From Pararhizobium gei (GTDB taxonomy: Bacteria > Pseudomonadota > Alphaproteobacteria > Rhizobiales > Rhizobiaceae), in NCBI RefSeq assembly GCF_029223885.1, contig NZ_CP119409.1, forward strand, positions 3,064,001 through 3,128,000: 64,000 nt of DNA, written 5' to 3'. Below the pieces are notes generated by a model. The model did no database searches. It saw nothing but the letters and a program-made list of their open reading frames with translations, and had not been told where the DNA came from. Of the stretch, positions 36,191-46,272 are shown in pieces; the first letter of the stretch is position 1; every line of letters starts with the position of its first letter. The translations under genes and the position numbers were made by a program.

Positions 36191-37156
36191 GTGAGCATAC
36201 CGACAACCCATCTCTTCACGTTCGACCCGACCTACGGCATGCAGCTTGACGCGCTTCTGGCGATCGTTCCGCCCAAGGCTCCCGCAGGTTTTGACGCCTT
36301 CTGGGCCGATCGTTACGCCCAGGCGCTGACGGTCGATCCGAAACCGGCGATCAGGGAAAGCAGGACCAGCCATCCCAAATGGCAGGTCCATGACATCACC
36401 TATTTCTCGACCGGCGGGTTTCCGATCGGCGGTTGGCTGCTCGTGCCGCGCGATGGCGTGGTGCGGCGCGGGCTTGTCGTCGGCCACGGTTATGGCGGAC
36501 GGGACGCACCGGATTTTGACGTTCCGGTCGAAGGGACGGCCATCCTGTTTCCCTGCTTTCGCGGTTTGTCGCGAAGTGCCGCTCCATCGATCCCGCCGGA
36601 TGCCGGCGGGCATGTGCTTGATCGCATTGACAAGCCGGAACACTATGTGATCGGCGGCTGCGTCGAAGACCTCTGGGTGGCGGTGTCGGTTCTTTCGATG
36701 TGCTTTCCGCAGATCGAAACGCGGATCGGCTATAGCGGCATCAGCTTCGGCGGCGGCATCGGCGCGCTCGCACTTCCCTACGACCACCGCATCGACCGCG
36801 GCCATCTCGTCGTGCCAACCTTTGGCAACCGGCCATTGTGGCTGACACTCCCGACCATCGGCAGTGCGGCCTCCGTACAGTCCTACAGCAGGACGCATCC
36901 TGGGGTGGGCGAAACCCTTCGCCTCTTCGATGCGGCCACGGCAGCCGCCCGGATCAGCGTGCCGATGCTGGTTGCCGTGGCCCTTTTCGACCCGGCGGTC
37001 GCACCCCCTTGCCAGTTCTCCGTCGCCAATGCTCTGCCGAAATCGCCCTGTAACGAAATCTTCATCCTTGACGCCGGTCATTTCGATTATCTTCACTCTG
37101 AGGCGCAGCACGCTGCGTTGCAAACCAAGGTCGGACATTTTTTCAGGACGCCATGA
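36191..37156 (+). CDS. Acetylxylan-esterase-like hydrolase (AXE1)
   Basis: A 321-aa alpha/beta hydrolase of the AXE1/cephalosporin-C deacetylase family (carbohydrate esterase 7 like). The nucleophile is Ser185 in GYSGISFGGG, the His in LDAGHFDYLH near 302, and the family Arg-Gly-Gln-like motif is replaced by FRGLSRSAAP. It removes acetyl groups from sugars or similar small esters. No signal peptide, so it acts in the cytoplasm on imported oligosaccharides. The start is uncertain: GTG 36191 gives a natural N-terminus; TTG 36152 is the alternative. Its stop overlaps the next start by ATGA. Confidence 0.8.
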   Translation: MSIPTTHLFTFDPTYGMQLDALLAIVPPKAPAGFDAFWADRYAQALTVDPKPAIRESRTSHPKWQVHDITYFSTGGFPIGGWLLVPRDGVVRRGLVVGHGYGGRDAPDFDVPVEGTAILFPCFRGLSRSAAPSIPPDAGGHVLDRIDKPEHYVIGGCVEDLWVAVSVLSMCFPQIETRIGYSGISFGGGIGALALPYDHRIDRGHLVVPTFGNRPLWLTLPTIGSAASVQSYSRTHPGVGETLRLFDAATAAARISVPMLVAVALFDPAVAPPCQFSVANALPKSPCNEIFILDAGHFDYLHSEAQHAALQTKVGHFFRTP

Positions 37157-37881
37157 ACCGCGAATATCACCGTTGGTACAGTCCAAGACTCCATCGTGAC
37201 ATGGAGTTGCTAATATTCGGCCATTCCGGCGCGAAGGTGCTGATGTTTCCCACCCGCGACGGGCGCTTCTGGGAATATGAACACCGCGGAATCGTCGCGA
37301 GCCTCGAAGAAAAAGTGAATGCCGGCCATCTCCAGCTCTATTGTATCGAGGGGCTGGCGCAAGAAACCTTCTATGACGGGCGCCGCCACCCGGCCGACCG
37401 AATCCGCCGGCACGCCGCTTTCGAGGCCTATATTCTCAACGAAGTGCTGCCGCTGATGGCACAGAAGAACCCGCATGGCAGCACCATCGTGCACGGCTGC
37501 AGCCTCGGCGCATTCCAGGCGGCCAGCCTCGTGTTCCGCCACCCGCATCTGTTCGACAAGCTGGTGGCGTTTTCGGGCCGCTACGACCTGACGATGCAGA
37601 TCGAGAGTTTTGGCAATCTCTTCGATGGCTACTACGACGACGAGATCTTCTTCAGCACCCCGTCGCATTTCCTGCCGGGCCTGAATGCTCAATGGCAGAT
37701 CGATCGGCTTCGCGAAACCGATATCATCCTGACCATAGGCAGAGAGGATCCGTTTCTCGAAAACAACCTCGCCCTCAGCCGAAACCTCAGCGAAAAGGGT
37801 ATCGGCCACCAGCTTCACCTCTGGGACGGACGCGCCCACCGGGCCAGCGCCTGGCGCGAAATGGCCACTCTGTATATTTGA
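37153..37881 (+). CDS. Esterase-family alpha/beta hydrolase
   Basis: A 242-aa protein of the esterase D/putative esterase group. The nucleophile Ser117 lies in IVHGCSLGAFQA, an Asp near 197 in IGREDPFLEN and the His in LWDGRAHRASAW near 230 complete the triad. YSPRLHRDMELLIFGHSG near the start is typical of the small YbbA-like esterases. Four-base overlap with the AXE1-like gene means the two hydrolases are made together, probably on related acyl sugar substrates. Confidence 0.85.
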   Translation: MNREYHRWYSPRLHRDMELLIFGHSGAKVLMFPTRDGRFWEYEHRGIVASLEEKVNAGHLQLYCIEGLAQETFYDGRRHPADRIRRHAAFEAYILNEVLPLMAQKNPHGSTIVHGCSLGAFQAASLVFRHPHLFDKLVAFSGRYDLTMQIESFGNLFDGYYDDEIFFSTPSHFLPGLNAQWQIDRLRETDIILTIGREDPFLENNLALSRNLSEKGIGHQLHLWDGRAHRASAWREMATLYI

Positions 37882-37979
37882 CCGCCCCGAGGCCCGCGGC
37901 GGTCGGAGCATGTGGACACTCGGGAGTTTGAGAATCGGACGCGCACGGCTAAGGTGCTCTGCATTCAGACGGAGTTCCC

Positions 37980-39677
37980 ATGTCCCCATCTCTTCCCAGC
38001 CTCATCGATCAGGGCACCGGCCGCGAGCCGGCCGATATCGTTCTCAAGGGCGGGCGTTTCTTCGATCTCGTCACCGGCGAACTGGTTGAGAGCGACATTG
38101 CCATCTGCGGTGACAGGATCGTCGGGACATGCGAGACGTATGACGGAAAAACCGAGATCGACATTTCCGGGCATATCGTCGTTCCGGGCTTCATCGACAC
38201 CCACCTGCACATCGAATCCTCGCTGGTCACCCCGCACGAGTTCGACCGCTGCGTGCTGCCTTACGGCGTGACCACAGTGATCTGCGATCCGCACGAGATC
38301 GCCAATGTGCTGGGCACCGAAGGCATCCGCTACTTCCTCGATTGCGCGCTCGAGACCGTCATGGACATCCGCGTCCAGCTGTCGAGTTGCGTGCCGGCGA
38401 CGCATCTGGAAACCTCCGGCGCCTCGCTGCCGATCGAAAAACTCCTGCCTTTCCGGTCCCACGAGAAGGTCATCGGTCTTGCTGAATTCATGAATTTTCC
38501 CGGCGTCATCCACAAGGACCCGATCTGCCTTGCGAAGCTCGACGCCTTTCAGGACGGCCATATAGACGGTCATGCGCCGCTGCTGCGCGGTCTTGACCTC
38601 AATGGCTACCTGTCGGCCGGCATCCGCACCGATCACGAATGTACCACCGCCGAAGAAGCGTTGGAGAAAATCCGCAAGGGCATGCACATTCTGGTGCGCG
38701 AGGGCTCCGTGTCGAAGGACCTGCATGCGCTCATGCCGATCCTTACCGAGCGCCTCTCGCCGTTCCTCGCACTCTGCACGGATGATCGCAACCCGCTCGA
38801 CATCGCCGAACAGGGCCATCTCGACTACATGATCCGTGAGGCGATTGCCCAAGGCGTCGCGCCGCTGGCCGTCTACCGCGCTGCCTCGATTTCCGCCGCC
38901 CGCGCCTTTGGCCTGCGCGACCGGGGCCTCGTAGCACCCGGCTGGCGTGCCGATCTCGTCATCATCGACAGTCTCGAAAGCTGCAAGGCGCAGATGGTGT
39001 TTTCAGCCGGCCGCCGGGTCGACGACGCGCTGTTCGCCACCCGCAAGCTTGTGGCACCCGTCGGGCTCGACAGCGTCAAGGCGGGCCATGTCAATGCCGC
39101 CGATTTCGGCGTCCCCTATGCCGACAATGAAACCTCGGTGATTGGTGTGCTCCCGGGCAAGATCATCACCGAGCATCGCCGCTTCAAGCTTCCGGCATCG
39201 GGCAACCAGACGGGGGTCGATCTCGGACGCGATATCATCAAGGTCGCCGTGATCGAGCGCCACGGCATCAACGGCAACCATGCCAACGGTTTCGTCCAGG
39301 GTTTTGGCCTCAAGAAAGGTGCGATCGCTTCCACCGTCGGCCATGACAGCCACAATATCTGCGTCGTCGGCGTCAGCGAGGACGACATGGCGCTTGCCGC
39401 GAACCGGCTGGGAGAAATCAAGGGCGGCTTTGTCGTCGTCGAGGACGGCAAGGTCACCGGCGAGATCGCCCTACCCGTTGCCGGCCTGATGAGCCTGGAA
39501 CCCTACGAGAGCGTCCGCGACACGCTGCACCACCTGCGTCAGGCGGCCTTCGCCCTGGGTGCGACATTGCAGGAACCCTTCCTGCAACTCGCCTTCCTGC
39601 CGCTCCCAGTTATTCCGCACCTGAAGATTTCGGACATGGGGCTGGTGGACGTGGATAAATTTGCGCTGATCGGGTGA
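37980..39677 (+). CDS. ade: Adenine deaminase
   Basis: A 565-aa amidohydrolase that converts adenine to hypoxanthine. The metal motif DTHLHIESS lies near residue 78, the family signature [12 protein letters not shown] near 101, and a C-terminal domain with [16 protein letters not shown] near 455 is specific to the Ade family. It feeds hypoxanthine to xanthine dehydrogenase (xdhABC, 54.7-59.4 kb) or to salvage. It stands alone on the plus strand; ParDE converges on it from the other side. Confidence 0.95.
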   Translation: MSPSLPSLIDQGTGREPADIVLKGGRFFDLVTGELVESDIAICGDRIVGTCETYDGKTEIDISGHIVVPGFIDTHLHIESSLVTPHEFDRCVLPYGVTTVICDPHEIANVLGTEGIRYFLDCALETVMDIRVQLSSCVPATHLETSGASLPIEKLLPFRSHEKVIGLAEFMNFPGVIHKDPICLAKLDAFQDGHIDGHAPLLRGLDLNGYLSAGIRTDHECTTAEEALEKIRKGMHILVREGSVSKDLHALMPILTERLSPFLALCTDDRNPLDIAEQGHLDYMIREAIAQGVAPLAVYRAASISAARAFGLRDRGLVAPGWRADLVIIDSLESCKAQMVFSAGRRVDDALFATRKLVAPVGLDSVKAGHVNAADFGVPYADNETSVIGVLPGKIITEHRRFKLPASGNQTGVDLGRDIIKVAVIERHGINGNHANGFVQGFGLKKGAIASTVGHDSHNICVVGVSEDDMALAANRLGEIKGGFVVVEDGKVTGEIALPVAGLMSLEPYESVRDTLHHLRQAAFALGATLQEPFLQLAFLPLPVIPHLKISDMGLVDVDKFALIG

Positions 39678-39695
39678 TTTTTTGCCGCGTAGCAG

Positions 39696-39992
39696 CTACC
39701 TCACCATCTCATCCGAGATATCGCGGAATGCGCTCAGGACACGCACCACGTCGAGGTAATGCGAACTGCACTCGTAGTAGATGATGTAATTTCCGACCGG
39801 AAAACTACGCAGTTTTCCACGGAGTTCCGGTCGTTCACGGCCAGCCTCGGGTTGATCGGCAAGCATTCGAAGACAGGCCTGAATTCTATCCAATAGCCGA
39901 TCCGCGGCTGCATCGTCGTCCTTTGCAATGTATCGCCAGATATCGATCAAATCGACCTTTGCTTTCGGTCGACGGCAGATATCAAGCGCCAT
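39696..39992 (-). CDS. parE: ParE-family toxin
   Basis: A 98-aa RelE/ParE-fold toxin. CRRPKAKVDLIDIWRYIAKD, with the Trp-Arg-Tyr core, then GRERPELRGKLRSFPVGNYI and YYECSSHYLDVVRVL, matches the ParE group that poisons gyrase. Its start overlaps the ParD stop by 11 bases, so translation is coupled with the antitoxin first. It ends 18 bases from the converging adenine deaminase gene. Confidence 0.9.
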   Translation of the reverse strand: MALDICRRPKAKVDLIDIWRYIAKDDDAAADRLLDRIQACLRMLADQPEAGRERPELRGKLRSFPVGNYIIYYECSSHYLDVVRVLSAFRDISDEMVR

Positions 39993-40248
39993 TGGCGGAC
40001 TTTGACAGGGACGAGCGCGCTTCGGACTTTATCGCGTCCATGTCGAGTGCTTCACCTTCACCGCTTGCAAAACCTTCATCGATCGCGGCCTTCAATTCCT
40101 TGAGCTTGACCGCGCGAAGCTGCTCGCGCTCCTCCAATGCGCGCAAACCATCGCGCATTATTTCACTCGCGCTGGAATACCGTCCGCTGGCGAGAAGCTG
40201 CCGGACAAATCCCTCATAATGGGCGCCCAAAGTGTAGCTGGAGGCCAT
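39982..40248 (-). CDS. parD: ParD-family antitoxin
   Basis: An 88-aa ribbon-helix-helix antitoxin. The N-terminal half (SYTLGAHYEGFVRQLLASGR, then YSSASEIMRDGLRALEERE) is the ParD DNA-binding domain; the rest wraps the toxin. A palindrome at 40269-40287, 20 bases upstream, is the probable operator. Together with ParE it is a complete module between adenine deaminase and the GH13 gene. Confidence 0.9.
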   Translation of the reverse strand: MASSYTLGAHYEGFVRQLLASGRYSSASEIMRDGLRALEEREQLRAVKLKELKAAIDEGFASGEGEALDMDAIKSEARSSLSKSANGA

Positions 40249-40268
40249 GCCTCTCTCCTCACAGGTTA

Positions 40269-40287
40269 TATATCATAAAATGATATA
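40269..40287. promoter_or_regulatory. ParD operator palindrome
   Basis: TATATCAT (40269-40276) and ATGATATA (40280-40287) are perfect inverted copies around AAA, in an A+T-rich stretch directly upstream of parD. Ribbon-helix-helix antitoxins bind such sites as the TA complex. Confidence 0.6.
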
Positions 40288-40304
40288 ATCACCTTGCACC
40301 AATT

Positions 40305-41948
40305 TCAATCGAGCCGCCCGCAAAACACATCCATCGCATCCAGCACGATCTCGCCATCCTCCAAGACGGGCGAAAATCCGGGCATGGGGAGCACTTCGGA
40401 AACCCTGATGTCCTTTGGCAAAGGCACGGTCTGCGGGCCGCGGCGCAGGTTGAAGACGAAGAGCAGCTTTTCGCCGTCCTTCTCCCTAGTAAAGGCCAGC
40501 ATGTCCTGGTTGGTCTCGATGAAGGTCATGCTGCCGTCGATCAGGCAGGCGTGACTTTTCCGGAAAGCCAGGGTCTGGCGATAATGGGCAAGCACGGACG
40601 AGGAAGCCTTCTGTTGGTCGACGGCCAGCGGCCGGTGAACCTCTGGAACGGGAAGCCAGGGCTTGCCGCTTGAAAAACCGGCATAGACGGCGTCCTTTTC
40701 CCAGACCATCGGCGTGCGGCACCCGTCGCGGCCCTTGAAGGCGGGCCAGAAGCGGATACCGTAGGGATCGCGCAGATCGGCCAGTTCCAGCTCAGCCTCC
40801 GGCAGGCCCAGTTCCTCGCCCTGATAGAGGCAGATCGACCCGCGCAGCGCCGCAAGCACGGAGACGGCCAACCTGGCCACCCGCTCGCGCTCTCCCTCGG
40901 TCTGTGTAAAACGGCTGACATGACGCGTCACGTCGTGGTTGGAAAAGGCCCAGCAGACCCAGCCGTCGGTGACCGCATCCTGAAAGGCGGCGACGCAACG
41001 GCGGATGTGGGTTGCGGTAAAGTCCGGCCCGAGAAGATCGAACGTGTAACACATATGCAGCTTGTCGCCACCGCCCGTATAGGCCGCCACCGTCTTCAGC
41101 GAGCGCGCACCGTCGCCCACCTCGCCGACGGAAGCACGTCCGCCATATTCGTCGAGCAGCGCGCGAAATCGCTGCAGGAAGCCGATATTTTCGGGCTGCG
41201 TCTTGTCGTAGAGATGGTTCTGCATGCCGTAGGGATTGACGTCGGGCGCATCCAGACCGATGGCATCCGGGTCATGGGCAAGCGGCGGATTGTCCCGCAA
41301 CTCCTTGTCGTGGAAGTAGAAATTCACCGTATCCAGCCGGAAGCCATCGACGCCGCGCTCGAGCCAGAAGCGCACCGTCTCCAGCACGGCAGCCTGAACC
41401 TCCGGATTGTGAAAGTTGAGATCCGGCTGCGAGCCCAGAAAATTGTGCATGTAATATTGCTTGCGGACGCCGTCCCACTCCCATCCGGGGCCGCCGAAGA
41501 TGGAGAGCCAGTTGTTCGGCGCGGTGCCGTCCGGCTTCGGGTCGGCCCAGACATACCAGTCCGCCTTTGGATTGCTGCGGCTCGCGCGGCTCTCCTTGAA
41601 CCAGGGATGCTGGTCCGAAGTGTGCGAAATGACCTGATCGATGATGACCTTGATGCCAAGGTCGTGCGCCGTTTTCATCATCGCATCGAAATCGGCGAGC
41701 GTTCCGAACATCGGATCGACATCGCAATAATCCGAAACGTCATAGCCCATATCTGCCATCGGCGAGGTGAAGAACGGCGACAGCCAGATGGCATCGACGC
41801 CAAGACTGGCAATATAGGGCAGCCGCTCCGTCACGCCGTTCAGGTCGCCGGCGCCATTGCCGGTGCTGTCCTGGAAGGAACGCGGATAGACCTGATAGAT
41901 CACGGCACCGCGCCACCAATCGGCACTCGACGTCAAGGTTGGCAGCAT
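40305..41948 (-). CDS. Alpha-glucosidase, GH13
   Basis: A 547-aa GH13 enzyme with catalytic Asp206 (GFRLDTVNF), Glu276 (SVGEVGDG) and Asp339 (SNHDVTRH). The start WWRGAVIYQVYPRSFQDSTG and the oligo-1,6-glucosidase-like arrangement mark an exo-acting alpha-glucosidase; rhizobial AglA is the functional reference. No signal peptide, so it cleaves imported di- or oligosaccharides in the cytoplasm. No sugar ABC transporter lies beside it here. GGAG precedes the ATG. Confidence 0.92.
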   Translation of the reverse strand: MLPTLTSSADWWRGAVIYQVYPRSFQDSTGNGAGDLNGVTERLPYIASLGVDAIWLSPFFTSPMADMGYDVSDYCDVDPMFGTLADFDAMMKTAHDLGIKVIIDQVISHTSDQHPWFKESRASRSNPKADWYVWADPKPDGTAPNNWLSIFGGPGWEWDGVRKQYYMHNFLGSQPDLNFHNPEVQAAVLETVRFWLERGVDGFRLDTVNFYFHDKELRDNPPLAHDPDAIGLDAPDVNPYGMQNHLYDKTQPENIGFLQRFRALLDEYGGRASVGEVGDGARSLKTVAAYTGGGDKLHMCYTFDLLGPDFTATHIRRCVAAFQDAVTDGWVCWAFSNHDVTRHVSRFTQTEGERERVARLAVSVLAALRGSICLYQGEELGLPEAELELADLRDPYGIRFWPAFKGRDGCRTPMVWEKDAVYAGFSSGKPWLPVPEVHRPLAVDQQKASSSVLAHYRQTLAFRKSHACLIDGSMTFIETNQDMLAFTREKDGEKLLFVFNLRRGPQTVPLPKDIRVSEVLPMPGFSPVLEDGEIVLDAMDVFCGRLD

Positions 41949-42121
41949 CGAAAAACTCCGGCTTCAAGGTAACAGATCAACAAGGTGTATCGCCGGAGGT
42001 AAGGCGCGTAAACGGCATTTCCAGGCATAAAGGCAATCGACGGACGGATTGGTGTTCGCAGCTTGCATTCGCCGGTGGCAGACCGTATCCCGGCAAGGGA
42101 TGCAAGGAGCGAGGGGGAATC

Positions 42122-43036
42122 ATGGCAGGCAAATTGCTTTCGATCGGCGAATGCATGGTGGAACTGATGCAGGCAGAGGGCGACCTGCTGCGCAAGAGCT
42201 TTGCAGGCGACAGCTTCAACACCGCCTATTATGCAAGAATGTTTCTGCCGCCGGACTGGTCCGTCGACTATTTCAGCGCGGTCGGCACCGACACGGTATC
42301 GGAAGAGATGCTGGACTTCATCGCCAAAACAGGCGTCGGCACGGATTATATCCGCCGCATCGAAAATCGCTCGCCCGGCCTCTACATGATCCACCTGAAA
42401 GACGGCGAGCGCAGCTTCTCCTACTGGCGCTCGCAATCCGCCGCCAAGCTTCTGGCAGACGACGCCGGCCATTTGCGCAGTGCCGTCGAGGCAAGCGACG
42501 TGATCATTTTCTCCGGTATTACGTTGGCCATCCTTGCACCATCCTCGGTCGAAACGCTGCTCAGCGAGCTACGCCGCGCCAAGGCTGTGGGCAAGCTGGT
42601 GGTTTTCGACCCGAACATCCGCCCGCGCCTGTGGGACGATAAAACCTATATGCGCACCACGATTTCAGCAGGCGCCCGCGCCTCCAGCATGGTGATGCCG
42701 AGCTTCGATGACGAAACCACGCATTTCGGCGACACCGATATCGCCGCCACTATCGGTCGCTATCGTGAGCTTGGCGTTGAAAACATCATCGTCAAGGATG
42801 GGGCAAAGGGCGTAACCCTGCGCTTTGGCGAAGGCCCCGACGCCTTCATAGCCTCGGTCCCTGTCGACACCATCATCGACACCACCAGCGCCGGGGACAG
42901 TTTCAACGGGGCATTCCTTGCCCGATACGTGCAGGACGGAAACGGCAAGGCCGCCGCCGCCTTCGCTGCCAGGATAGCTGCGGCAGTTATCGGGCACCAT
43001 GGCGCGCTCGTGCCGGTGGAAAATCTCAATAGCTAG
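42122..43036 (+). CDS. kdgK: 2-dehydro-3-deoxygluconokinase (PfkB family)
   Basis: A 304-aa PfkB-family sugar kinase. The start KLLSIGECMVELMQAEGDLL and the ATP/catalytic signature DTTSAGDSFNGAFLARY near residue 255 identify it; the catalytic Asp is in AGDSFNG. It phosphorylates 2-keto-3-deoxygluconate in the breakdown of pectin-derived uronates and gluconate. The ATG at 42122 follows GGGGGAA-like sequence; earlier in-frame starts lack support. It is divergent from the alpha-glucosidase, with 173 bases between them. Confidence 0.9.
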   Translation: MAGKLLSIGECMVELMQAEGDLLRKSFAGDSFNTAYYARMFLPPDWSVDYFSAVGTDTVSEEMLDFIAKTGVGTDYIRRIENRSPGLYMIHLKDGERSFSYWRSQSAAKLLADDAGHLRSAVEASDVIIFSGITLAILAPSSVETLLSELRRAKAVGKLVVFDPNIRPRLWDDKTYMRTTISAGARASSMVMPSFDDETTHFGDTDIAATIGRYRELGVENIIVKDGAKGVTLRFGEGPDAFIASVPVDTIIDTTSAGDSFNGAFLARYVQDGNGKAAAAFAARIAAAVIGHHGALVPVENLNS

Positions 43037-43140
43037 TTAGAATATCCCCTTGCGAAGATACGAGTTACCCTTAATAAGGGTGGTTCAGCTCGTGCACCCG
43101 TTAGCTGCTTACATAATCTCTGTTATTTTTAGGATTTCAC

Positions 43141-44748
43141 ATGAAGAACGGTTTTGCGGGCATTGCCTCTTCGGCACGCGGAATACTCTTGGTTGGCGCG
43201 GTTTTATGTCTCGGCGCAAGCCAGGCCCACGCCATCTGCAAGACATCTGACATCGTGGTCTATGGCGGCACTCCAGGAGGCATAATGGCCGCAATCCAGG
43301 CAGCAAAAATGAAGAAAAAGGTCATTTTGCTCGAACCAACCGGCCATATTGGCGGCATGATGTCGAACGGTCTGACGCGAACGGATGCTTCCCCAAGAAA
43401 AAATGTTTACGGTGGGCTGGCCGCAGCATTCCTGAAACAGGCTCGCGACCACTACAAGACGCCGGACCCGATCCGCATCTATTTCGAATCAAGCTGGGCA
43501 GAAGCGACCTTCAAGACGAACCTCTCCAAAGTTGGGGTTACGGTTTACTACGGGAACCGTATCCTGAAAGTGGAAAGGTCTGGCACGAAGATAAAGCGCG
43601 CCATCTTGAAAAACGGCAATGATTATTGCGCGGACGTTTTCATCGACGCGAGTTATGAGGGCGACCTCATGTTCAAATCTTTTGCTAAAACAATTCTCGG
43701 GCGGGAAAGCAAAAGTCAATACGGCGAAAGTGCTGCCGGCGTTAACCGCATTCGCGCCCCGGTTTTGACCAACGACGGCAAAGAGGTCGAGATCAAGGTC
43801 GACCCCTATGTTAAGCCCGGCGATCCAAAAAGCGGCTTGCTTCCGGGCGTCATCGATGTCGGACAGAAGCCGCTTGGTTCTGCCGATACGAGCTTGATGG
43901 CCTACAACTATCGCTTCTGCATTACCCAAAACGGTCCGAAGGTGCCTTTCACCAAACCTGCGACCTATGATCCTGTTCGATATGAAACAACGGCACGCTT
44001 CTTCGCCGCTTCGAAGAAACAGGGGTTTGGCGTCTCCCCTGCCTATTTCACGGGCAGCGATCTGATGGTCGCAGGCAAATACGACGTGAACTCATCAAGA
44101 TATTTTTCCACGAATGTCTGGCACCTCGGCTACAGCTATGTGAGCGGCACGGAGGCGAAGCGCGATGAAATCCGCGCAATCGTGCGAAATCATATTCTCG
44201 GTTTGATGTGGTTCGGAAAAACAGACCCCCGTGTACCGGCCAATGTCCGTGCGCATACGGCAAGCTTCGGTCTCTGCGCTGACGAGTTCAAAGATAACGG
44301 CAACTTTCCGCGGCAGATGTATGTGCGGCAAGCGCGGCGATTGGTCGGACAATTCGTGTTGACCCAGAGGAACTTGGAAAGGAAGACGACTTATCCCGAT
44401 GCCATCGGCCTCGGTTATTACCCGATGGATGAACACGGCATGATCCGGACCGTTAAGGACGGCTATATCGCCGATGAAAGCCGCAAGAGCATCGGAACAG
44501 GACCGTATCAGATCCCCTACCGTGCCATGCTGCCGAAAAAGGTGGATGTTTCCAACCTCATTGTGCCCGTGGCGATCTCAGCGAGCCATGTCGCTTACAC
44601 CTCCATTCGCGTCGAGCCAACCTACATGGTTCTCGGTCAGGCTGCTGGCGCGGCAGCGGCGCTCGCCACCAATGGCGACGTATCAGGCGTCAATATTTCC
44701 AAGCTGAGAAAAACCCTCTCCGACGCAGGGCAAATCATGAAATACTGA
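43141..44748 (+). CDS. Exported FAD-dependent oxidoreductase
   Basis: A 535-aa protein with a signal peptide (residues 1-31, ending QAHAICK) and a dinucleotide-binding motif VVYGGTPGGIMAAIQAA near 38-54 followed by the acidic LLEP end. The FAD_oxidored type (PF12831-like) is supported by GHIGGMMSNGL and the C-terminal TYMVLGQAAGAAAALA. Substrate unknown. It is preceded by 104 A+T-rich bases and its codons use more A and T than those of its neighbours by eye, so it may have been acquired. An exported flavoprotein must fold before passage (Tat) or take up FAD outside; no twin-arginine motif is obvious in the signal. Confidence 0.85.
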   Translation: MKNGFAGIASSARGILLVGAVLCLGASQAHAICKTSDIVVYGGTPGGIMAAIQAAKMKKKVILLEPTGHIGGMMSNGLTRTDASPRKNVYGGLAAAFLKQARDHYKTPDPIRIYFESSWAEATFKTNLSKVGVTVYYGNRILKVERSGTKIKRAILKNGNDYCADVFIDASYEGDLMFKSFAKTILGRESKSQYGESAAGVNRIRAPVLTNDGKEVEIKVDPYVKPGDPKSGLLPGVIDVGQKPLGSADTSLMAYNYRFCITQNGPKVPFTKPATYDPVRYETTARFFAASKKQGFGVSPAYFTGSDLMVAGKYDVNSSRYFSTNVWHLGYSYVSGTEAKRDEIRAIVRNHILGLMWFGKTDPRVPANVRAHTASFGLCADEFKDNGNFPRQMYVRQARRLVGQFVLTQRNLERKTTYPDAIGLGYYPMDEHGMIRTVKDGYIADESRKSIGTGPYQIPYRAMLPKKVDVSNLIVPVAISASHVAYTSIRVEPTYMVLGQAAGAAAALATNGDVSGVNISKLRKTLSDAGQIMKY

Positions 44749-44796
44749 TCGGACGTTGAAACGGCGGAGGCATATGAGCTTGCGCCATCATCGTCT

Positions 44797-46224
44797 TCAG
44801 CGACGCTTCTTCTTGTTCTCGAACGGGTTTTCCGACGCTTTCAGATGGATTCGGATCGGGACGCCGGGCATCTCGAAATCGGCGCGCAGCCCGTTCGTCA
44901 GATAACGGATGTAGCTTTCCGGAACGGCTTCCGGCCGCGTGCAGGAAATCATGAAACCCGGCGGGCGGGCCTTCACCTGCGTCATGTATTTCAACTTCAG
45001 CCGACGGCCGGAGACGGCCGGCGGCGGATGCTGCACCTGCTGATGCTCCAGCCAGCGATTGAGCTTGGCGGTCGATATGCGACGATTCCAGGTCTTGTCG
45101 GTATCGATGATCGACTGCATCAGCTTGTCCAGCCCATAGCCGGTCTGGCCGGCAATCGGCACGGCCCGGATGCCGCGCACCTGGGGCAGCAGCCGCTCGG
45201 TCTTCTCACGCAGATCGGCAAGCAGCGCCTGTGTGTCTTCTACCAGATCCCACTTGTTGAAGGCGAGGATGGCGGCACGGCCCTCGCGCGCGACGAGATC
45301 AACGAGTTGCAGATCCTGCTTCTCGAACGGAATGGTTGCGTCGAAGACGATGACGACCGCTTCGGCGAAGCGGATCGAGCGCAGGCTGTCGGCAACGGAC
45401 AGCTTTTCAAGCTTTTCCTGCACCCGCGCCTTCTTGCGCATGCCGGCCGTGTCGAACATCTTGATGGTGCGGCCACGCCAGTCCCATTCGACGGAAATGC
45501 TGTCGCGGGTGATGCCGGCCTCCGGGCCGGTCAGAAGGCGGTCTTCACCGAGAAAGCGGTTGATCAGGGTAGACTTGCCAGCGTTCGGACGGCCGATGAT
45601 CGCGACGCGCAGCGGCTTGGTGTCATCATAAGCCGGCTCGAAATTTTCGTCTTCCTCTTCATCGATATCGCCGCGCAGATCGACATTGGTCTCTGGCTCG
45701 TCGATCTCGGGCGGAAAGGCGCGGTCCTCGCCGACTGCGGCCACGATGGCGTCCCGCAGATCGACCATACCCTGGCCATGCTCGGCCGAGATGGCGACCG
45801 GTTCGCCGAGCCCAAGCGTGAAAGCATCGTAGTAACCACCATCCGAGCCCTTGGCTTCGGACTTATTGGCGACCAGCACCACGGGTTTCCCGCGACGGCG
45901 CAGCATTTCGCCGAGCGTCTCGTCGGCGGGCGTCAGGCCATATTTGGCATCGACTACGAACAGCGTCAGGTCCGCCTCGTCGATTGCCGCTTCGGTCTGC
46001 GCCCACATGCGGCCCTGCAGCGTTTCAGGGCCTGACTGTTCGAGGCCAGCCGTATCGATGATCGTGAAGCGCAGATCGACGAGCTTGGCATCGCCGGGCC
46101 GCCGGTCACGGGTCACGCCCGGCGTGTCGTCCACGAGCGCCAGCTTCTTGCCAACCAGGCGGTTGAACAGCGTCGACTTGCCGACATTGGGGCGCCCGAC
46201 GATGGCGACGGTAAAGTTCATCAA
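44797..46224 (-). CDS. der: Ribosome assembly GTPase Der (EngA)
   Basis: A 475-aa protein with two tandem GTPase domains: GRPNVGKST at about residues 10-18 with DTAG near 58 and NKSE near 120, then GRPNAGKST near 213, DTAGMRKK near 260 and NKWD near 330. A KH-like C-terminal domain (about 380-475) ends in a basic tail. It matures the 50S ribosomal subunit and is essential in most bacteria. It follows the YfgM-like TPR gene by 48 bases, echoing the yfgM-bamB-der order of enterobacteria. Confidence 0.97.
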   Translation of the reverse strand: MMNFTVAIVGRPNVGKSTLFNRLVGKKLALVDDTPGVTRDRRPGDAKLVDLRFTIIDTAGLEQSGPETLQGRMWAQTEAAIDEADLTLFVVDAKYGLTPADETLGEMLRRRGKPVVLVANKSEAKGSDGGYYDAFTLGLGEPVAISAEHGQGMVDLRDAIVAAVGEDRAFPPEIDEPETNVDLRGDIDEEEDENFEPAYDDTKPLRVAIIGRPNAGKSTLINRFLGEDRLLTGPEAGITRDSISVEWDWRGRTIKMFDTAGMRKKARVQEKLEKLSVADSLRSIRFAEAVVIVFDATIPFEKQDLQLVDLVAREGRAAILAFNKWDLVEDTQALLADLREKTERLLPQVRGIRAVPIAGQTGYGLDKLMQSIIDTDKTWNRRISTAKLNRWLEHQQVQHPPPAVSGRRLKLKYMTQVKARPPGFMISCTRPEAVPESYIRYLTNGLRADFEMPGVPIRIHLKASENPFENKKKRR

Positions 46225-46272
46225 ATCATCCTGTCTTCGGGGAGATACCCCGGGGTTGTCTCACATGCCCGT

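Noticed and set aside
34945-36219. 424-codon minus-strand frame opposite the aminotransferase
   Set aside because: Shadow of a well-supported gene with PLP lysine and cofactor Asp.
44845-46035. 396-codon plus-strand frame opposite der
   Set aside because: Der has both GTPase domains intact on the minus strand.
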